From contig MAAT01000021.1 of assembly GCA_002162815.1 (NCBI GenBank), positions 62,001-126,000 of the forward strand: DNA of 64,000 bases. Direction: 5' to 3'. Each line of letters starts with the position of its first letter. Positions within the stretch are counted from its first letter, which is position 1. Below the pieces are notes generated by a model. That model did no database searches, was not told the origin of the DNA, and saw only the letters and a list, made by a program, of their open reading frames with translations. Made by a program: the position numbers and the translations under genes. Positions 1-8,779 of this stretch are shown piece by piece. The DNA is from Gammaproteobacteria bacterium 53_120_T64 (GTDB lineage Bacteria > Pseudomonadota > Gammaproteobacteria > Pseudomonadales > Porticoccaceae).

Positions 1-28
1 GCTCTGCCGAATCCTGACTATCAGACAT
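1..28 (-). CDS. possible pssA 5' fragment (runs off window)
   Basis: On the minus strand an ATG at 28-26 opens a frame reading MSDSQDSAE that leaves the window after nine codons. It lies just past the ilvC terminator. In Pseudomonas-like genomes the gene after ilvC is often pssA (CDP-diacylglycerol-serine O-phosphatidyltransferase), whose N-terminus is polar and acidic like this one. Nine residues cannot identify a protein, so the identity is only a positional guess. Confidence 0.25.
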
Positions 29-124
29 CGTCTGTCGGTACTCCCAATCACTTACAATTTGATCGCGACCCAAGCAATGGACCACAACGCTAAAAATAGT
101 GCTGGCATCATACATTTTTGGCAA

Positions 125-155
125 TAAAAAAGCGGCAAGCCAAAGGCTTACCGCT
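125..155 (-). terminator. rho-independent terminator after ilvC
   Basis: Read on the minus strand, AGCGGTAAGCC and GGCTTGCCGCT form an 11-bp stem (one G-T pair) with a TTT loop, followed directly by six Ts. It lies about 65 bp past the ilvC stop, so it should end the ilvIHC transcript. Confidence 0.85.
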
Positions 156-219
156 CAATTAAAGCTCAACTATCTGTCGGGGCTCAATCAACCGAGCCCC
201 GAGCCGTTGAAACTTACGT

Positions 220-1341
<1,122 letters not shown>

Positions 1342-1355
1342 TTATAACCTGTAAC

Positions 1356-1847
1356 TTATATCTTTAAAGATTTCTCACCGCGCATCAGCCCACAAACACC
1401 GGTGCGCACCACCTCGAGAATCGTCGCGTCACCCAAGGCCTCGATAAAGGCATCCAGTTTAGCGCTCTCACCCGATATTTGGACCACATAAGTAACCGGG
1501 CCAACATCGACGATCTGGCCGCGAAAGATATCGACGCAGCGTTTGATTTCAGCCCGCGCCGCACCACTGGCCCTGACCTTGAGCAGCATTAATTCACGCT
1601 CAATATGCGTGTCTTCGCTCAAGTCGATGACTTTAACAACATCAATTAACTTGTTCAGTTGCTTGGTGATTTGCTCAATTTTGTGGTCGTTACCCCTGGT
1701 CGTCAGCGTCAAACGTGAGAGTGTTTCATCTTCTGTTGGTGCGACACTCAAACTGTCAATATTGTAACCACGCTGAGAGAACAAGCCCACTACGCGCGAC
1801 AGAGAACCTGGCTCATTTTCAAGTAACACGGAAATTAATCGTCTCAT
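1356..1847 (-). CDS. ilvH: acetolactate synthase regulatory (small) subunit
   Basis: Regulatory subunit of acetohydroxyacid synthase (163 aa, usual length for IlvH/IlvN). It confers valine feedback inhibition and stimulates the catalytic subunit. An N-terminal ACT domain is visible (RRLISVLLENEPGSLSRVVG, then the NIDSLSV segment), followed by the ACT-like C-terminal half. Its ATG overlaps the ilvI stop as TAATG, so the two subunits are translationally coupled. The GGAG ribosome-binding site lies inside the end of ilvI. Confidence 0.96.
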   Translation of the reverse strand: MRRLISVLLENEPGSLSRVVGLFSQRGYNIDSLSVAPTEDETLSRLTLTTRGNDHKIEQITKQLNKLIDVVKVIDLSEDTHIERELMLLKVRASGAARAEIKRCVDIFRGQIVDVGPVTYVVQISGESAKLDAFIEALGDATILEVVRTGVCGLMRGEKSLKI

Positions 1848-3583
1848 TAGGTGCGCTCCGTTTTACTCAACCACATATCGCGCATGGAACCCGGCGCCAC
1901 GTGCATCGGATAAACGTGTTCGTGATGGTCAACGCTAATATCCATAATCACCACACGATCTTTCAGTGCGAAGCACTCTTCCATACGGCTTTCAAGCTCG
2001 TCGTAGTGGTCGACCTTCATGCCGACATGGCCATAGGCCTCCGCCAATTTGACAAAATCGGGTAGCGAGTCCTCATAGAGCACATGGGAATAGCGGCTGC
2101 CGTACTGCATATCCTGCCACTGTTTAACCATGCCCAGGGCTTGATTGTTAAGAATAATAATTTTCACCGGCAATTGGTGCTGAGTACAGGCCGCCAGCTC
2201 CTGAATACACATTTGAATGCTACCCTCACCCGTGACACAGACAACTGTCGCATCGGGGTGGGCCATTTGCGCACCCATCGCCGCCGGCAAACCAAAGCCC
2301 ATGGTGCCGAGCCCGCCGGAATTGATCCAACGGCGAGGCTTGTCGAACAAGTAGTATTGCGCCGCAAACATTTGGTGCTGCCCCACATCAGAGGCAACGA
2401 AGGCATCGCCCTTCGTCACCTTGTGCAGGGTTTTAATCACGTCCTGGGGCTTAATATTGTCGCCTGTACTGGGCGTGTAACGCGACGCGGTATAAATGCC
2501 ATGGCGCTCACGCCATTCATCAATTTGCTGCCACCACTCACCGATGGCGGGACCATCGGTTGGCAATTGAGCGCTCTCAATTTGCTCGAGCATATCGGCG
2601 AGTACCACATCACAGGGGCCAACGATGGGAATATCAACGCGGACGGTTTTAGCAATGGAGGAGGGGTCAACATCGATATGAATAATTTTTGCCGAGGGGC
2701 AAAAGCGATCGGTAGCGTTAGTGACACGATCATCAAACCGCGCACCGACGGCGAGGATCACATCGGCATGGTGCATCGCTGTATTCGCTTCAAAGGTGCC
2801 GTGCATACCTAACATGCCAATAAACTGCCGATCGGTACCGGGAAAGGCACCGAGGCCCATCAAGGTATTGGTCACCGGGTAATTCAACTGGCGCGCCAAG
2901 GCGATGAGCTGCTCGGAGGCATTGCCCAGCACCACCCCACCGCCACTGTAAATAACCGGGCGCTTGGCCGACATCAACAGGTTAACGGCACGTTTGATTT
3001 GCCCGGAATGGCCACGTGTGGTCGGTTGGTAAGAGCGCAACTTGACCTTCTCGGGAAATTTATAGGCGACCTTATTATTCGGGTCGGTTACATCTTTTGG
3101 CACATCGACAACCACCGGGCCGGGGCGACCGGTACTGGCGATGTAAAAGGCTTTGGCAATGGTTTCGGCAATGTCTTCGGGGCGTTTGACCATGTAGCTG
3201 TGCTTTACCGTCGGCCGGCAAATACCCATCATGTCAATTTCTTGAAAGGCATCCTCGCCAATTTTTTCCTGGGGCACCTGAGCGGAAATCACCACTAGGG
3301 GGATCGAGTCCATATACGCCGTGGCAATGCCGGTAATCGCATTCGTCGCGCCGGGGCCGGAGGTGACCAATGCCGCGCCCACCTCACCCGTGGCACGGGC
3401 ATAGGCATCCGCGGCGTGCACGGCAGCCTGCTCGTGACGCATCAGAATATGATTAAGCTTATCTTGACGGAAAATGGCATCGTAAATGTGCAGCGCCGCA
3501 CCACCGGGGTAACCCCATAAGTGCTTCACCTTGGCATCGCTCAATGCGCGAATAAGAATATCGCCACCGGAAAGTAATTCCAC
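1847..3583 (-). CDS. ilvI: acetolactate synthase catalytic (large) subunit
   Basis: ThDP-dependent acetohydroxyacid synthase, 578 aa, close to the 574 of E. coli IlvI. It condenses pyruvate with pyruvate or 2-oxobutyrate. The catalytic glutamate lies in [18 protein letters not shown]. The C-terminal ThDP/Mg motif runs from GEGSIQ to LNN, so the usual GDG is GEG here. The start is GTG at 3583, with GAGGG about nine bases upstream. It is first in an ilvI-ilvH-ilvC operon behind a leader of roughly 225 nt. The symbol ilvB would be equally defensible. Confidence 0.96.
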   Translation of the reverse strand: MELLSGGDILIRALSDAKVKHLWGYPGGAALHIYDAIFRQDKLNHILMRHEQAAVHAADAYARATGEVGAALVTSGPGATNAITGIATAYMDSIPLVVISAQVPQEKIGEDAFQEIDMMGICRPTVKHSYMVKRPEDIAETIAKAFYIASTGRPGPVVVDVPKDVTDPNNKVAYKFPEKVKLRSYQPTTRGHSGQIKRAVNLLMSAKRPVIYSGGGVVLGNASEQLIALARQLNYPVTNTLMGLGAFPGTDRQFIGMLGMHGTFEANTAMHHADVILAVGARFDDRVTNATDRFCPSAKIIHIDVDPSSIAKTVRVDIPIVGPCDVVLADMLEQIESAQLPTDGPAIGEWWQQIDEWRERHGIYTASRYTPSTGDNIKPQDVIKTLHKVTKGDAFVASDVGQHQMFAAQYYLFDKPRRWINSGGLGTMGFGLPAAMGAQMAHPDATVVCVTGEGSIQMCIQELAACTQHQLPVKIIILNNQALGMVKQWQDMQYGSRYSHVLYEDSLPDFVKLAEAYGHVGMKVDHYDELESRMEECFALKDRVVIMDISVDHHEHVYPMHVAPGSMRDMWLSKTERT

Positions 3584-3817
3584 AACGCAAACCCTCGAAC
3601 TAATAAATATTAATTAATCAGGAGGACAATACACTATCGCTGCGACATTACAGGTGGTTTGCAATAACAACCGCAGTCTCCGCAAAGCGTGGTTCAGACT
3701 GCCGCAAGATGGTATGGGTTGACACCATCTTCTCTGTAGATGAGCAGCGAGCGTTGATTACGCCCACCTGCCAGGGGGATACAACTCGCATAGAAACGAA
3801 AGCATCCCGAGCCGCGC
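3584..3817 (-). promoter_or_regulatory. structured 5' leader of ilvI, possible attenuator
   Basis: Between the candidate promoter and the ilvI GTG lie two inverted repeats: AAGATGGT/ACCATCTT (3706-3731) and GCAGTCT/AGACTGC (3673-3702). A 47-codon ATG frame (3791-3648, minus) runs through both and ends Ala-Val-Val-Ile-Ala-Asn-His-Leu-stop. It also starts with Arg-Val-Val and contains Val-Gly-Val-Ile. This recalls leader-peptide attenuation of branched-chain genes. However, the frame has no strong Shine-Dalgarno and no U-run follows the hairpins, so the function is a guess. Confidence 0.3.
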
Positions 3818-3846
3818 AACATACCGGTATTTCCAACAAGCGTCAA
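3818..3846 (-). promoter_or_regulatory. candidate sigma-70 promoter for ilvIHC
   Basis: On the minus strand TTGACG (3846-3841), a 17-bp spacer and TATGTT (3823-3818) match the sigma-70 consensus well. Transcription would start near 3811 and give a leader of about 225 nt before ilvI. Confidence 0.5.
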
Positions 3847-4263
3847 CACCCTCAAGAAAAGAAAAGTGCTATCAAGCCTGACAAGCCCTCCTACCTTTAA
3901 ATAAGCCAAAAGCGCGACTTTTAACTACCGTTGTCTACGCTGGGATTAGCCTATCACCCCAATCTGCACCGCTCGCGGCCACACCGGTCAGCGCGAGCCT
4001 CGAAATAATAGCGCTGGTACCGAAATTCACTGGGTAAAAAAACAGCCGTGTAGTTTTCAGACTGACTATTTTCATACTGACTAAGTGATGAGTGATTTTT
4101 TTGGATGAGAGGCCATTTATAGAGCCGCACACTCACTGCACAGTAGGGATTCTTGCCTGCTTGGCTAAAGCCCTAGACAACAACCACAGAAAATAGCAGC
4201 AAAGGCTTATGCTCCTATATCTATGACCTTAAGGCACGGCACCTATCAACATGACTTTTGCCA
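3847..4263. other. non-coding gap between ilvI promoter and dnaQ
   Basis: No convincing gene is seen. Two overlapping minus-strand frames of 60-65 codons (3935-4136) have no recognisable motif and no clear ribosome-binding site. A small inverted repeat GCTCGCG/CGCGAGC spans 3971-3998 without a T-run. No terminator for dnaQ was found. Confidence 0.5.
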
Positions 4264-4983
4264 TTAAATATCAGTCCCACCCCAGCCACGCAGCCCAGAA
4301 GCCGAGGGCTTAATTTGCTCAAGCTTTTGTTGATGCTGTAGCAGCTCGGCAGCACTAGCGCGAATAACCTTGAGGGGCTGGCGCTCGGCGCTGAGGCGTC
4401 GAATCACCGGTTGCGCTTTACCTTGCTCACTATCGGCCCCGTCACCGCCGAGCACGAGATCGACCTGCCCTCCGGTCATAAACAGATACACGTCGGCCAG
4501 AATTTCGGAATCGAGCAAGGCCCCGTGCAGGGTGCGCTTGGTGTTATCGACGCCGTAGCGCTTGCACAGCGCATCGAGGCTATTGCGCTGCCCCGGGTGC
4601 ATTTGACGCGCCATGGTGAGGGTATCGACGATACCCGAATAATGCTCTAGAGGCTTAAATCGGCCACCGAGCTTATCCAGCTCGGCATTGAGAAAGCCAA
4701 CATCAAAGGGCGCGTTGTGAATCACTAATTCGGCACCACTGACGAAATCGATAAACTCCTCCGCCACCTGAGTAAAGAGAGGCTTATCGGCCAAGTCCTC
4801 ATTACTGATGCCGTGCACTTCCATCGCGCCCGCATCGATCTCTCGCTGCGGATTAATATAGCGATGGAAGTGGCGCCCGGTGAGCTTGCGGTCAATGATT
4901 TCGACGCAACCAATTTCAATAATGCGATGGTCGAGGGCCACTTCTAGGCCCGTGGTTTCTGTATCGAGTACTATTTGTCTCAC
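4264..4983 (-). CDS. dnaQ: DNA polymerase III epsilon subunit, 3'-5' proofreading exonuclease
   Basis: Proofreading exonuclease of the replicative polymerase (239 aa; E. coli 243). The DEDDh motifs are intact: D7-x-E9 in LDTETTGLE, HNAPFDVGFLN for ExoII, and HGALLDSEILADVY for ExoIII. A tail rich in charged residues follows for alpha and clamp binding. The start is GTG at 4983, overlapping the old rnhA stop as GTGA. A GGAG site five bases upstream lies inside the rnhA remnant, so dnaQ keeps its own translation signal although rnhA is broken. The rnhA-dnaQ pair is common in Gammaproteobacteria, usually divergent or tandem. Confidence 0.96.
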   Translation of the reverse strand: MRQIVLDTETTGLEVALDHRIIEIGCVEIIDRKLTGRHFHRYINPQREIDAGAMEVHGISNEDLADKPLFTQVAEEFIDFVSGAELVIHNAPFDVGFLNAELDKLGGRFKPLEHYSGIVDTLTMARQMHPGQRNSLDALCKRYGVDNTKRTLHGALLDSEILADVYLFMTGGQVDLVLGGDGADSEQGKAQPVIRRLSAERQPLKVIRASAAELLQHQQKLEQIKPSASGLRGWGGTDI

Positions 4984-5414
4984 ATTTGCTCCGCTAATTC
5001 GTCGATGCCTTGATTGGCGAGGTCCTCGGCAATGTCATTTTCCCGACGGCCATTACACCCCTGCACCCAGTGCCAGTTGACCTTATCTCGCGCCAGTGGT
5101 TGATCCAATCATTGCCATAAGTTTACTTTCCACCGGCTTTTTAGCCGCTGTTTTCCAGCCCATCGCCTTCCAACTCTGCAGCCACTCGGTGATGCCCTTG
5201 CGCACATATTGGGAGTCCGGGCTCAGATCAATCTGACAGCGCTCGCTGAGTGCTGCTAAGTCGCGAATGGCCGCGAACAACTCCATGGGCTTATTGGTGG
5301 TATGGCCCTCACCACTGTAAAGTAATTTTTCACTACCGTGATAACGCAACAATACCCCCCCCCAACCCTGGGGCCGGGGTTACCGCGACAAGCGCCGCCG
5401 GTAAATATTTCCAC
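4980..5414 (-). pseudogene. rnhA: decayed ribonuclease HI gene
   Basis: RNase HI similarity is spread over three frames. Frame A gives VEIFTGGACRGNPGP. After a run of nine Gs (5355-5363) it shifts to frame B: LLRYHGSEK, MELFAAIRDL, DSQYVRKGITEWLQSWK, KKPVE. A second shift at about 5137 moves to frame C, which has an in-frame TGA (5111-5109) and then KVNWHWVQGCNGRRENDIAEDLANQGI, ending at 4980. The first catalytic Asp of FTDG is Gly, the conserved His of the GHxGH loop is lost, and the last Asp is Glu. The Glu of MEL and the Asp of DSQYV remain. It starts six bases after the methyltransferase stop. Two frameshifts, a stop and catalytic losses make sequencing error alone unlikely. Confidence 0.88.
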
Positions 5415-5419
5415 AGCCT

Positions 5420-6265
5420 TTATTTCTCGATACCCAGGTTTTGATGGCAACTATCCCTTGCCTGTACTTGCTTGAGCCCCACCAGCGAGCCGGGTTTGAT
5501 CGGCGACCATGAGCGCGTCCGAATCGGGCGTAGTGGCGTCACCATTTTTTGCGCGACAATGATATAAAAAGCACCACGACTAAAATACTGAGTACTGAGT
5601 TTTTGCTGCCAGGTCACGGTGGCCTCAAGCTTTTCAACCGAAGCAATGGCCACATCGCCAGCCACCTGAAAACCCAACAGCTGTAGCCAGTCGACCACCC
5701 TACCCCTCCTCAGGCTATTGTGCCGCCACACCGCTTTATCCGAGAAGATAACCCCCAGCCATTTATAAAGACCAAAAGGGCTCAGCGGGTTGAAACCAAT
5801 AATGACAATATGACCGCCCGCAGTCACTAATCTCGCCGCTTCAATCAAGGCCCCATGAGGATGGCTGGAAAAATCGAGAACATGGTGCAGTAAGACAATA
5901 TCAATGGTGTCCGACGGCAACGGCAGGGCCTCAAACTCGCACTGACAGGCGGCCCCATCGTGAGCGCGAGACAGAATAAACTTATGGCTAGGCTGCAGTT
6001 TGTCGAGAAGGCTATGCCGAGGAGAGACGGCGAGTTGAGCCAGGCGGTAACCAAAGACCTGCTTTAAGAGCTGCTCACATTGCCTTTGCTGGCGCTGGTA
6101 AAGCTGTTGGCCAAAGCGCTCATCAAACCAGGTCGCCAGCTGATTCTGAACCCGTAGCAGGGGTGCAACACGGTATTTCCGTTTCAGTAAATACCGAAGG
6201 CGTAAGCGATCTTTACTCAAAACCTTGCCCCCTATAATGACTTGTCGAGCAAGGCATCTTATCAT
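5420..6265 (-). CDS. YafS-like SAM-dependent methyltransferase
   Basis: Class I methyltransferase of unknown substrate, up to 281 aa. Motifs seen: the segment FEALPLPSDTIDIVLLHHVLDF (motif II region) and GGHIVIIGFNPLSPFGLYKW, which is characteristic of E. coli YafS. The canonical N-terminal GxGxG loop is degenerate, as in YafS. Synteny agrees, since yafS lies between gloB and rnhA in E. coli too. The start is uncertain: ATG at 6265 has a weak ribosome-binding site, and TTG at 6220 follows GGGGGCAAGG. It is divergent from gloB with 38 bp between them, so the promoters must overlap closely. Confidence 0.8.
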   Translation of the reverse strand: MIRCLARQVIIGGKVLSKDRLRLRYLLKRKYRVAPLLRVQNQLATWFDERFGQQLYQRQQRQCEQLLKQVFGYRLAQLAVSPRHSLLDKLQPSHKFILSRAHDGAACQCEFEALPLPSDTIDIVLLHHVLDFSSHPHGALIEAARLVTAGGHIVIIGFNPLSPFGLYKWLGVIFSDKAVWRHNSLRRGRVVDWLQLLGFQVAGDVAIASVEKLEATVTWQQKLSTQYFSRGAFYIIVAQKMVTPLRPIRTRSWSPIKPGSLVGLKQVQARDSCHQNLGIEK

Positions 6266-6303
6266 GGCCCCAAATACCCTGAAAAGTCATCGGAGAGTTC
6301 AAT

Positions 6304-7086
6304 ATGACCCTTATTATTCACACCATCCCGGCATTTCAGGACAATTATTTATGGCTCTTTCACCAGAGCGGCGAGCGCGCGGCCTTTGTAGTAGACCCGG
6401 GTGACGCTCAGCCGGTGCTCGAATGTTTAGCACGGCACGATCTCGAGTTAGCGGGAATACTCATCACCCACCACCACCCCGATCACACCGGTGGTATCAA
6501 AGACCTCCTCGCTCACTTTGACGCCCCCGTCTATGGCCCCAATTCGGCCCATATTCCACAGATCACTCAACAAGTCGGTGAGGGCGATCGTATTACCCTG
6601 GCTGGCGCCCGCTTTTCTGTACTGGAAATACCTGGCCACACCCTCGACCACATCGCCTATCACGCTGCACCCGAGGACGAAAGCCCATTGGTTTTTTGTG
6701 GCGATACACTTTTCAGCGCCGGCTGTGGTCGCCTCTTCGAGGGAAGCCCCGAGCAAATGCATCAGTCACTGCAAAAACTTGCGGCCCTACCCGACACAAC
6801 GCAAATTTACTGCGCCCATGAATACACCTTGAGCAACTTGGCTTTTGCCACGGCTGTGGAACCCGACAGTAAGGCTTTACAGGAAAAAACCGCTGCCGAT
6901 ACAACAAAGCGCCAGCAAGGGCTGCCCACCGTGCCCTCGACTCTCAGTATCGAACGCGAGACCAACCCCTTTCTGCGCTGTCATTTACCGACTGTCGTCC
7001 AGGCAGCAATGCAACACAGCGCCTGCCAATTACAAAGTCCCGCAGAGGTATTGCGAGAAATCCGCCTCTGGAAGGACAACTTCTAA
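6304..7086 (+). CDS. gloB: hydroxyacylglutathione hydrolase (glyoxalase II)
   Basis: Metallo-beta-lactamase-fold enzyme that hydrolyses S-lactoylglutathione to lactate and glutathione, the second step of methylglyoxal detoxification in the cytosol. The binuclear metal motif THHHPDHTGG is at about residues 56-65. The later ligands appear in the GHTLDH, CGDTLF and CAHEYT segments, and the C-terminal substrate-binding domain carries the FLRC motif. At 260 aa it matches the family. It is followed by mltD on the same strand. Confidence 0.96.
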   Translation: MTLIIHTIPAFQDNYLWLFHQSGERAAFVVDPGDAQPVLECLARHDLELAGILITHHHPDHTGGIKDLLAHFDAPVYGPNSAHIPQITQQVGEGDRITLAGARFSVLEIPGHTLDHIAYHAAPEDESPLVFCGDTLFSAGCGRLFEGSPEQMHQSLQKLAALPDTTQIYCAHEYTLSNLAFATAVEPDSKALQEKTAADTTKRQQGLPTVPSTLSIERETNPFLRCHLPTVVQAAMQHSACQLQSPAEVLREIRLWKDNF

Positions 7087-7202
7087 GGCCTGAACACTGC
7101 ACCGGTTTCCGCGTGTAAGGGCTTTCTCAGCGGCCAATCCTCGGTAATACCCAGTCACCTCTTTAATCGAAATAATATCCGCTTTTGCGGATTCGGGTCT
7201 TT

Positions 7203-8735
7203 ATGAAATATTTACCCCTCACTGTTACGGTGAGCCTCTATTTCCTCGTGGCTTGCGCCCCGCAACCCTTCAAGCCCGTGATCATAGAGCCACATGCTCC
7301 TGTCGCTGTACCGGTCGCCACTGAAGACACCAGCGTCGAGCAGGACACGCTCTCGGAGATTCAGGTTGCTATCGACAACAGTTTAGAATTGACCGCTATA
7401 CCCGAGGTATTACCCCCCAATGCGTGGCAACAAATAGCGCGGGGCAAGGCTGTTTTTCGCAATATCGACAACCAGAAGGTCAGTCAATATCGCAACGGAT
7501 ATCCCAACAAGCAACGCTATATCGACCGCTTTAGCGCCCGGGCCCAGCTGTATATGGCCCATATTATTCAGCAGTTACAAGACGGCGATCTACCCCTGGA
7601 ATTAGCCTTACTGCCGTTTGTAGAAAGTGCCTACAACCCCTTCGCCTATTCCCCCAGTGGGGCCGCTGGCCTGTGGCAGTTTATGCGCCCCACCGGTGAC
7701 TACCTTGGATTAAAGCGCAACCCTTGGTATGACGGACGACGTGATGTCATTGCCTCAACAGAGGCCGCGATCCGCTATTTTAAATACCTAAACAAACGTT
7801 TTAAGGGCGACTGGCTACTGACACTGGCGGCCTATAATGCCGGCGAGGGAACGGTCTACAAGGCAATACGAGCAAACCAACGCCGTGGTAAAGCCACTGA
7901 TTTCTGGTCACTAGCCCTGCCAGCGGAAACCCGCGCCTATGTCCCTAAATTGATTGCCCTGGCGCAAGTGACCGCGTCACCCGAAGACTACGCGCTGGTA
8001 CTGCCGAATATACCGACAGAGGTTTATTTTAAAGTGCTCGACCTGCCCCAACAAATCGACCTCTACCAGGTCAGCGTACTCGCCGAGATGAGCATCGATG
8101 ACGTCTATCGGCTCAATCCCGGGTGTCAGCAATCTGCCACCCCACCGGAGGGGCCCTACCGCCTGTTAATACCGCGAGAGAAAGCGGCCATCTTTGCGAC
8201 ACGATTAAGTAACACACCGAAAGATCGCTGGCTTGATATCCAACAATACAAGGTACAACCCGGTGACACGCTGGGACAAATTGCCCAAAGCCATGGGCTA
8301 AGTGTGAAAGCGCTGATGTCGCAAAACACCATGGAGTCGAGCCGCATCCATGCCGGTCAGCTGCTCAAAGTCCCGAACATTAGTCGCGCCCGACTGCCCG
8401 GCTTTGCTCGGCCCACGCAATACTACCGAGTTCGACGCGGGGATAGCCTATGGGAAATTGCCAGGGCCTACCGAGTAAAAACTCAGCAACTAGCCAGCTG
8501 GAATGGCCTGAAACTGAACGCCCCCTTAAAAATTGGTAAGCGCCTGAAGATACGAGCCCCAAAGCTGGCGGGCAACAAGGGTCGAATGAGTTATAAAATT
8601 AAGAAAGGTGATTCACTCTCACTGATCTCAAAGCAATTCAAGATCAGTATTAGCGATATTGTCCGCTGGAATAAGCTCGACAAACGGGAAGTCATAAAGG
8701 CTGGGCAAACCTTGAATCTCAGCCCTCGCTCCTAA
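7203..8735 (+). CDS. mltD: membrane-bound lytic murein transglycosylase D
   Basis: Cleaves peptidoglycan between MurNAc and GlcNAc with formation of 1,6-anhydroMurNAc. The 510-aa protein starts with a lipoprotein signal (LVAC, lipidated Cys18), so it should sit on the inner face of the outer membrane. The SLT domain carries the catalytic Glu in PFVESAYNP, followed by the GAAGLWQFM and AAYNAGEG motifs. Three LysM domains follow (about 350-395, 410-455 and 465-510). ATG at 7203 is preferred over TTG at 7185 because the signal peptide starts there. The neighbour gloB is adjacent to mltD in many relatives. Confidence 0.95.
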   Translation: MKYLPLTVTVSLYFLVACAPQPFKPVIIEPHAPVAVPVATEDTSVEQDTLSEIQVAIDNSLELTAIPEVLPPNAWQQIARGKAVFRNIDNQKVSQYRNGYPNKQRYIDRFSARAQLYMAHIIQQLQDGDLPLELALLPFVESAYNPFAYSPSGAAGLWQFMRPTGDYLGLKRNPWYDGRRDVIASTEAAIRYFKYLNKRFKGDWLLTLAAYNAGEGTVYKAIRANQRRGKATDFWSLALPAETRAYVPKLIALAQVTASPEDYALVLPNIPTEVYFKVLDLPQQIDLYQVSVLAEMSIDDVYRLNPGCQQSATPPEGPYRLLIPREKAAIFATRLSNTPKDRWLDIQQYKVQPGDTLGQIAQSHGLSVKALMSQNTMESSRIHAGQLLKVPNISRARLPGFARPTQYYRVRRGDSLWEIARAYRVKTQQLASWNGLKLNAPLKIGKRLKIRAPKLAGNKGRMSYKIKKGDSLSLISKQFKISISDIVRWNKLDKREVIKAGQTLNLSPRS

Positions 8736-8749
8736 AAACAAGCCAGGTT

Positions 8750-8773
8750 AAAAGCCTAGCGCTGAGTCTAGGC
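8750..8773 (-). terminator. weak hairpin between convergent mltD and ppiD
   Basis: GCCTAG (8754-8759) pairs with CTAGGC (8768-8773). On the minus strand it is followed by TTTT, so it could end ppiD transcription. The stem is only 6 bp, so this is a weak call. Confidence 0.35.
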
Positions 8774-8779
8774 GCGTAT

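Noticed and set aside
2084-2812. 242-codon plus-strand open frame opposite ilvI
   Set aside because: It lies wholly antisense to a certain gene, has no recognisable motif and arises from GC-biased codon use on the other strand.
3935-4136. Overlapping 60-65-codon minus-strand frames in the ilvI-dnaQ gap
   Set aside because: No ribosome-binding site, motif or partner; likely chance frames in a non-coding gap.
5355-5363. Programmed frameshift at the nine-G run of rnhA
   Set aside because: A second shift, a stop and lost catalytic residues follow, so a functional shift would still not give an active enzyme.
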